Of a stretch of DNA of 64,000 bases, positions 59,106 through 64,000 are shown piece after piece (the stretch's first letter is position 1; each line of letters starts with the position of its first letter). Under the pieces are notes generated by a model. That model worked only from the letters and a program-made list of their open reading frames with translations. It was not told the DNA's origin and searched no databases. Where the stretch lies: contig NZ_CP058335.1 of NCBI RefSeq assembly GCF_013391105.1, positions 1,178,001-1,242,000 on the forward strand. Reading direction: 5' to 3'. The DNA is from Natronomonas salina (GTDB taxonomy: Archaea > Halobacteriota > Halobacteria > Halobacteriales > Haloarculaceae). The position numbers and the translations under genes were made by a program.

Positions 59106-60065
59106 TCACTCGTGGGTCGATGCTGCAGCTCCATCCCCAGAGTGGTTATCGAACTGGAAGGCCGACTCGCGCGGACCGTCGGCCAGCGTCTCGGGGCGAC
59201 CCCAGCGACAGGTCACCCGCCATTCACCGTCGGCGTCGCTCTCGGAGACGGTGACGGTCACGGGTTCGTCGAGCTCGACCGCGAACGTCGTCGCGAACAG
59301 TGAGGCGACGGGATGGTCGAACCGGTCGAGCGGGCCGTAGACGCTGCCGTCGACGGCGAGGATGGCGCGGCCGGCGCCGGCATCTGCATTGGCATCGACG
59401 TCGACGTCGACACCGTCGACGAGTTCGAACTGCTCGACGAGGGCGTCTCCAATAGACCGGCCGAGTGCGGCCGGCTCCTCGGGAAGCGTGCCCGCGGCCT
59501 CCTGGAAGGCCTGGTACAGCTGAAGGCCCGTCGGCTGGAGGAACAGCCCGAGGCGGTCCTCGACGGCGAACGGGGCGACGTGGGCTGTCGACTCGGGGAC
59601 GTCGACGGTGTCGTCGAGGGGGACGAATAGGCGCGCGGGGGCTGCACCGCCTGTGGCAGGAATGATGTGGTGGTCGCCTCGGAGATCGAGGTCGTCGATG
59701 ATGGCGGCCTCGTTGTCGGCGAGCGTCGCGTACACCGCTTCGCCGACGCTGGCGGCGACGAACCGCTCGGGCGTCAGGAAGTACGTCAGGATCGCGGCGA
59801 AGACGCCGGTGCCGCCGAGGGCGACGAGGACGGTTCGGACGTCTGGGAAGACCACGGCACCGACGAGCGCGAGGACGCCGACGGCGCCCATCGTGAGGGC
59901 ACTTCGGCGGTAGCGGGCGCGCGTCGCGGCGGCGACCTCCTGTCGAAGCTGTTCGTTCTGTGCTTCGAGTTCCTGGATGCGGGCGGTCAGTTCGGCGGTC
60001 TCGGGGTCGGCAGCCGACTGGCTGGTGGATCGGTCGATCGCCGGTGCTGGTTGCTGGTCGCTCAT
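59106..60065 (-). CDS. Membrane protein of the MoxR operon (coiled coil plus two helices)
   Basis: 319 residues from ATG 60065 (MSDQQPAPAIDRSTSQSAAD). A coiled coil comes first (AELTARIQELEAQNEQLRQEVAAATRAR), then two hydrophobic helices (ALTMGAVGVLALVGAVVF and TVLVALGGTGVFAAILTYFL), then a soluble domain with EAVYATLADNEAAIIDDLDLRGDHHIIP and a beta-rich end. The layout fits a haloarchaeal membrane family of unknown function found beside MoxR. It overlaps the upstream gene by 4 bp; the downstream gene is 128 bp away. Confidence 0.72.
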   Translation of the reverse strand: MSDQQPAPAIDRSTSQSAADPETAELTARIQELEAQNEQLRQEVAAATRARYRRSALTMGAVGVLALVGAVVFPDVRTVLVALGGTGVFAAILTYFLTPERFVAASVGEAVYATLADNEAAIIDDLDLRGDHHIIPATGGAAPARLFVPLDDTVDVPESTAHVAPFAVEDRLGLFLQPTGLQLYQAFQEAAGTLPEEPAALGRSIGDALVEQFELVDGVDVDVDANADAGAGRAILAVDGSVYGPLDRFDHPVASLFATTFAVELDEPVTVTVSESDADGEWRVTCRWGRPETLADGPRESAFQFDNHSGDGAAASTHE

Positions 60066-60529
60066 GCGTCGGCCTCCGTGATCAGGTCGAGGCGGACCAG
60101 TTCGTATCGATGGAGCGTGTAGGCGGTAAGGGCGTAGATGGCCGCAAGCAAGACAGCGCCGTGCCAGAGCGTCTCGAGAGCGTAGACGGTCGCGAGACCG
60201 GTCGCGGCGAGACCGAACATGAGCGCGGCGATGGCCGCCGTCCGTCGTGGCCACGGCTCAACGAGCGCGAACAGGAGGAACGCGCCGAGGCCGAGTTGCC
60301 CGCCCAGGAGGCGTGCATCCGGGAGGCCGCCCGCGACGGTCGTCGCGAGGACGGCGAACAGGAGCTGGCCGACGCCGAAGGCGTAGACGGCCGACGTGAC
60401 CACGCCGACGATGGCGACGATGGCGGCGACGCCGAAGCCGATCACGCCGAGTGCGTACCCCAGGGCAGCCGTAACGATGGCCACCGCGAGGGCGGTATGC
60501 GTGAGTCGTCGATCAGACACGAGTGCCAT
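60062..60529 (-). CDS. DUF7519-like integral membrane protein
   Basis: 155 residues, nearly all hydrophobic (MALVSDRRLTHTALAVAIVT), with about five helices and a short positively charged end (TLHRYELVRLDLITEADA). It looks like the DUF7519 proteins that accompany MoxR-DUF58 genes in haloarchaea; I am moderately sure of that family. It is the first gene of the contiguous part of the operon. Upstream, a NUDIX and an epimerase gene separate it from the DUF58 gene. Confidence 0.7.
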   Translation of the reverse strand: MALVSDRRLTHTALAVAIVTAALGYALGVIGFGVAAIVAIVGVVTSAVYAFGVGQLLFAVLATTVAGGLPDARLLGGQLGLGAFLLFALVEPWPRRTAAIAALMFGLAATGLATVYALETLWHGAVLLAAIYALTAYTLHRYELVRLDLITEADA

Positions 60530-60742
60530 CAGTTAGCCATCACGTCTCGAGGCGGCGACTAAGCTATACTGGTTCGCGCGGTCGCCGCGCCCGGGGTGGC
60601 CGGTGAGATTCCAGGGCAGCAATACGGCGGGAGCCGATGATGCAAGCCAGGATGCGGGAGATCCAGGTCGCCTGGCAGAGCGGCGCACGGCTAGCTAATT
60701 AGGTAGCAGGACTATGCTGGATACGTGTGAATAGAGTGACGA

Positions 60743-61186
60743 ATGACCGAAGAGTTGCTCAACGCGACGGTAAGTATTCGTGGCGTCCTGCTCACGGGAC
60801 GTGGCGAGACGCTCGTCGTAAAGCGGCGAAGTGACGGCGAATGGGAGCTCCCGGGCGGTCGCCTCGGTCCCGACGAGGACATCGTGCCGGGGCTGCAGCG
60901 AGAGCTGCAGGAGGAGACAGCGCTCGAAGTTGCCGTCAAGGACACGGTCCACGCCAACACCTGGCGGAACGACGATGACGCTGGGCGGATGGCGGTCTAC
61001 TATCGGTGCCAGACGGCCGATCGAGACGTCGAGCTGAGCGAGGAACACGATGCGTTCCGCTGGGTCCCCTACAGTCAGGCGATGGCGCTGTTGCCGAACG
61101 CCCAGGCGACAGCCGTCCGGAACGCTCGGCCCGAACCCGACACCGAGATCTCGGTGTCCAGCGTGCGGTCCGTCACCTCCGACTGA
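60743..61186 (+). CDS. NUDIX hydrolase
   Basis: 147 residues (MTEELLNATVSIRGVLLTGR). The Nudix box is complete: GGRLGPDEDIVPGLQREL followed by QEETAL, matching Gx5Ex7REUxEE with Thr at the usual final Gly. The pre-box segment VSIRGVLLTGRGETLVVKRRSDGEWELPGG is typical for NUDIX family members that hydrolyse ADP-ribose or nucleotides. It is a single plus-strand gene within an otherwise minus-strand region, next to the epimerase. Confidence 0.85.
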   Translation: MTEELLNATVSIRGVLLTGRGETLVVKRRSDGEWELPGGRLGPDEDIVPGLQRELQEETALEVAVKDTVHANTWRNDDDAGRMAVYYRCQTADRDVELSEEHDAFRWVPYSQAMALLPNAQATAVRNARPEPDTEISVSSVRSVTSD

Positions 61187-61377
61187 TTCTCACCAGTCAG
61201 CGACCTGTCCCCGAGCGTCGCGTTCGCGCCGCCAGCCGTCGCCACGAGCGGCAGGGATGCCTCGTCGCGATCCGAAGCGCGAGGAGCGGCCGGTCGGTGC
61301 TGGATGGCGCCACACGCAGAGCAAAGGATCTCGGTATCGTGTAGGGAACGGTTCGCGGGGCGGCCGTTCGAGGCCAG

Positions 61378-62307
61378 CTATCGGGCTTCGTTCTGGTAGG
61401 GGCGACAGACGCGCTCGATACCGGTCTCGAAGTCGATCTGTGGCTCCCAGCCGGTCTCCGCGCGCATCTTCGAGGCGTCCGCGCAGGTGTCGTGGACGTA
61501 CACGTCCTCAGGGATGGGGTTCTCGACGAACTCCGGGTCGATGTCCGTCCCGAGTTCGTCGTTGAGCATGTCGACGACGGTCAGGAAGTCGTAGCTCTCG
61601 CCGGTGCCGAGGTTGTAGACGCCGTCGAGGTCGTGGTCGGCGGCGAGCTCGAGGCCGCGAACGATGTCGGAGACGTGCGTGAAGTCCCTGGTCTGGGTGC
61701 CATCGCCGTAGAGGACTGGGGCCTCGCCGTTGGCGATGTCGTCGGCGAACTGGGCGATGACGTTCGCGTACTCGCCCTTGTGTGCCTCGGCGCCCTCGTA
61801 GCCCTGGTAGACCGAGAAGAACCGCATCCCGGCACACGTCATCTCGTAGTGGTTCGAGAAGTATTCCGCGTAGCGCTCGCGAGCGAGCTTCGAGGCCTCA
61901 TAGCCGGTGTTGACCGCGACATCCATGTCCTCGGGGGAGGGCTCGGTCCGGCTCCCGTAGATCGACGACGTGGAGGCGTAGACGACCGTCTCACAGCCGT
62001 CATCACGGGCTTGCTCGACGGTATTGACGAACCCCTCGACGTTCACGCGTGCGCCCGTCGTCGGGTCTTCCTCGTGCATTGCGTACGACGAGAGCGCAGC
62101 GAGGTGGAAGACGACGTCGACGTCGGTGGGAAGGTCGTCGTCGAGGACACTGGCCTCGACGAACTCGACGCTGTCATCGAGGTTCTCCGGCGTCCCGAGG
62201 TAGCAATCGTCCAGTGCGATGACGTCGTTGTCCGCCGCGAGTGCGTTCGCGAGATTCGAGCCGATGAATCCTGCGCCCCCCGTGACGAGGACACGCTGGT
62301 CCTGCAT
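61378..62307 (-). CDS. NAD-dependent nucleotide-sugar epimerase/dehydratase (GalE-like)
   Basis: 309 residues of the extended SDR family. NAD motif VLVTGGAGFIGSNLANAL at residues 6-23; STSSIYGSRTEPSPED holds the catalytic Ser; YEASKLARERYA is the YxxxK site (about residue 145); then RFFSVYQGYEGAE, LYGDGTQTRDFTHVSDIV and the sugar-binding end. Reaction on UDP-Glc/Gal or another NDP-sugar is the usual function. It is minus-strand, located between the NUDIX gene and the DUF58 gene, and could supply a sugar for the surface glycan though it is 46 kb away from the main locus. Confidence 0.88.
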   Translation of the reverse strand: MQDQRVLVTGGAGFIGSNLANALAADNDVIALDDCYLGTPENLDDSVEFVEASVLDDDLPTDVDVVFHLAALSSYAMHEEDPTTGARVNVEGFVNTVEQARDDGCETVVYASTSSIYGSRTEPSPEDMDVAVNTGYEASKLARERYAEYFSNHYEMTCAGMRFFSVYQGYEGAEAHKGEYANVIAQFADDIANGEAPVLYGDGTQTRDFTHVSDIVRGLELAADHDLDGVYNLGTGESYDFLTVVDMLNDELGTDIDPEFVENPIPEDVYVHDTCADASKMRAETGWEPQIDFETGIERVCRPYQNEAR

Positions 62308-62465
62308 GGAAGGGATGTGCTCTGAATGCGGGAAAAAGATTCCGAGGGCCGATTCCGGACGGAGGCCTGGCGATCAGGTCGCCCGATGCCTGCAATCACG
62401 GACCCCCGGAGTGGGCATTGTCACCTCGTTCGAACTGAGGTGGCGCCTGCGTCTCTGGTTCTCGG

Positions 62466-63851
62466 TTAGTCGGCGACAGTAGAGCGTTCCTGTTCGAGAA
62501 CGGTCTCGATGCGGCTCTGCGGGGCGACCTCGTAGCTGGTGACGTGATCGAGGTTGGCGAGTTCGCGTCGGAACCGCTCGAAGTCGCGGTAGCGCTCGGT
62601 CGCGGCCGTGAGGTCGGCGAGCGTATCCGGTTCGAACAGGACTGTCGGCGCCAGGAAGATCTCCAGGAAGTAATCGCTGCGCCGCACCTCCCTGACGATC
62701 TCGCGGATCCCCGAGCGGTCGGTATCGTCGGTGTACAGGACGATCCGTGCCGACTCGGGGAGGGTCTTGATTGCCGACCGGACGGCGGTCTGCAACGGGT
62801 TCGATTCCGGGTCGGTCGCTGGCCGGGCCGTCGCGTACGGATCGAGAAGTCGGCCGAATCGCGTCTCGGTGTCGTACTGGGTCGGTCGACGCTGGATGGA
62901 GGCTGTGCGGCGCGGCCGCGAGGAACCGGTCGAGGCCGTGAGACCGCGGAGTCGTCGTCTGGTGAGGTCGTACCCGCGGGCGGAGTTGGTCGGCGAGACG
63001 TATCGATGGACGCCGTGGTCGTCGATGCCGTAGCAGCCGAGCGGGTCGCCCATCCGCTGGATGGCGGTGACGTTCGATAGCGCGACCGTCCGGAGGTAAT
63101 CGAGGGCGGTCTCGCCCGCCAGGCCGGTCGCGAGACTCGAGCGAGCGTCGACGACGAAGAGCGTCGTCTGGTTCGATTCCGCCTCGTACTTCCGGATGTA
63201 CGGTCTCGAGAGGCGTGCGGTCGCCTTCCAGTCGATGTTGGAAGCGGGTTCGCCGGCGACGTACTCTCTGAGTTCCGTCGGCGTGAGCCCCGGCCCGGCT
63301 GCCTTGACGCTGTGCTCGCCGAAGGTGGTCGGCTGGGAGCGGCCGCCCTGGCCGACGTGGACGTTCCTGGGTCGGCGTGCCTCGACGAGAAGCGATCGCT
63401 GGATGCCTCGTTCGAACCGCTCACGGAACAGCCCGAGGGGGTCACGGACCTCGATTTCGGGGACCGCGAGGTGATGGGTGCCGGCGATATCGGATTCGAC
63501 CGTAAACGACGTTGACTCACCGAGAGTGATCTCGCGGTCGCCCGACGCATCGAGACCAGCGCTCGTGGCTGCCGTGACGGTGGTGCGGAGACCGGGGGCG
63601 TCACCTCTCGCGGTGAGCGTCGCCGTCACGGGGTCGCCGGTCGCGGCCGCCTCGCGGTCGAGCGTCTGGCCGATAGCCAGTGAGTCATCGAGGCGGCCGA
63701 CGGCGTAGACGAAGCCGAGTTGTGCGGCGAGCAACCAGGCGGCGATCCCGGCCGGCGCCAGCAGCAACAGCGGCTGGGCGAACGCGACGGCGGCCGCACA
63801 GAGCACCCCGGCGACCGCGAGCGTCTCCCAGAACCGACGAGTCGGCTGCAC
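62466..63851 (-). CDS. DUF58 domain protein (MoxR partner)
   Basis: 461 residues. Two N-terminal membrane segments (ETLAVAGVLCAAAVAFAQPLLLLAPAGIAAWLLAAQ), then a beta-sandwich (ATLTARGDAPGLRTTVTAAT), then the DUF58 region with REYVAGEPASNIDWKATARLSRPYIRKYE, its typical strand-Asp-x-Lys motif, and a von Willebrand-like segment TTLFVVDARSSLATGL with the MIDAS-like DxRSS. DUF58 proteins are partners of MoxR ATPases. Its MoxR mate is 4.8 kb downstream on the same strand; epimerase and NUDIX genes now lie between. It may be the first gene of the locus. Confidence 0.85.
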   Translation of the reverse strand: MQPTRRFWETLAVAGVLCAAAVAFAQPLLLLAPAGIAAWLLAAQLGFVYAVGRLDDSLAIGQTLDREAAATGDPVTATLTARGDAPGLRTTVTAATSAGLDASGDREITLGESTSFTVESDIAGTHHLAVPEIEVRDPLGLFRERFERGIQRSLLVEARRPRNVHVGQGGRSQPTTFGEHSVKAAGPGLTPTELREYVAGEPASNIDWKATARLSRPYIRKYEAESNQTTLFVVDARSSLATGLAGETALDYLRTVALSNVTAIQRMGDPLGCYGIDDHGVHRYVSPTNSARGYDLTRRRLRGLTASTGSSRPRRTASIQRRPTQYDTETRFGRLLDPYATARPATDPESNPLQTAVRSAIKTLPESARIVLYTDDTDRSGIREIVREVRRSDYFLEIFLAPTVLFEPDTLADLTAATERYRDFERFRRELANLDHVTSYEVAPQSRIETVLEQERSTVAD

Positions 63852-64000
63852 TGGCCATCACTTCGGGGGTCGGGGTGTTGAAGGTTTGTTGTCCGCTCCC
63901 GCGCAGGCCGGGTCGGCGTTCGAGCTGGTGCAGAAGCGAAGCCTGCTCTAGGGAGGTGAAGAGCCGCTGTCGGGCTTGGTGGCAGCCAGCCGACACCGAC
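63852..64000. other. Window edge, 149 bp
   Basis: Only the upstream region of the DUF58 gene is visible. An open minus-strand frame covers it but shows no recognisable sequence, so I call no gene. Confidence 0.5.

Noticed and set aside
63685-63996. Minus-strand frame of 103 codons at the right edge
   Set aside because: It overlaps the DUF58 gene in another frame and has no recognisable sequence.
1-64000. tRNA, rRNA, CRISPR arrays or a replication origin
   Set aside because: I looked through the intergenic regions and saw no cloverleaf, rRNA-like stretch, regularly spaced repeat array or origin-type repeat set with an orc/cdc6 gene.

Overview
The window is a dense, very GC-rich stretch whose proteins are strikingly acidic (Asp/Glu-rich, Lys-poor). 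It carries several haloarchaeal signatures: HalOD1 and DUF7344-type proteins, Tat/lipobox signals, a PGF-CTERM-like surface-protein tail, a folC-folP fusion, a purN-purH fusion and IS1341-type (TnpB-only) elements. I read it as chromosomal DNA of a halophilic archaeon (class Halobacteria); the genus cannot be fixed by eye. I found no rRNA, tRNA or CRISPR array.

Layout. (1) 0-16 kb: an envelope-glycan locus. A minus-strand operon (6256 down to beyond the left edge) encodes a hexapeptide acyltransferase, a nucleotide-sugar dehydrogenase, two polysaccharide-deacetylase-like proteins, a DUF354 protein and two GNAT/FemAB-like proteins. Facing it are an alkaline-phosphatase-superfamily enzyme, a second FemAB-like protein, a PKD surface protein and an ATP-grasp enzyme. 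A second minus operon (15305-13261) adds a DegT aminotransferase and a Gfo/Idh oxidoreductase. Together these supply the WbpA/B/E/D-type steps for a UDP-2,3-diacetamido uronic acid. A motif ATAACAAAG recurs at the promoters of this locus. (2) 16-21 kb: small winged-helix regulators, a GT2 glycosyltransferase and long non-coding gaps with palindromes. (3) 21-30 kb: purine genes (frameshifted purNH, purB), an acyl-CoA carboxylase subunit, and regulators. (4) 29.5-35.3 kb: lysine biosynthesis (lysA, dapA, dapB, dapD) with a broken lipoprotein and an acyltransferase in between. (5) 35.3-37.4 kb: a vapBC toxin-antitoxin pair split by a TnpB element. (6) 37-48 kb: HtpX, an HTH + PemK/MazF-type pair, CBS protein, secreted proteins, frameshifted folCP, acyl-CoA ligase, GT4. 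(7) 48-56 kb: S9 peptidase, a pseudopilin-like protein, CoaD, acetyl-CoA synthetase, GNAT, and a second TnpB element with an in-frame stop. (8) 56.7-63.9 kb: MoxR/DUF58-type operon with a NUDIX gene and a sugar epimerase interposed.

Notable across the window: two conserved fusion genes carry one-base frameshifts and two other genes carry in-frame TGA codons, so either the assembly has small errors or this strain has several fresh pseudogenes. Both TnpB elements sit exactly against neighbouring reading frames and supply their stop codons.
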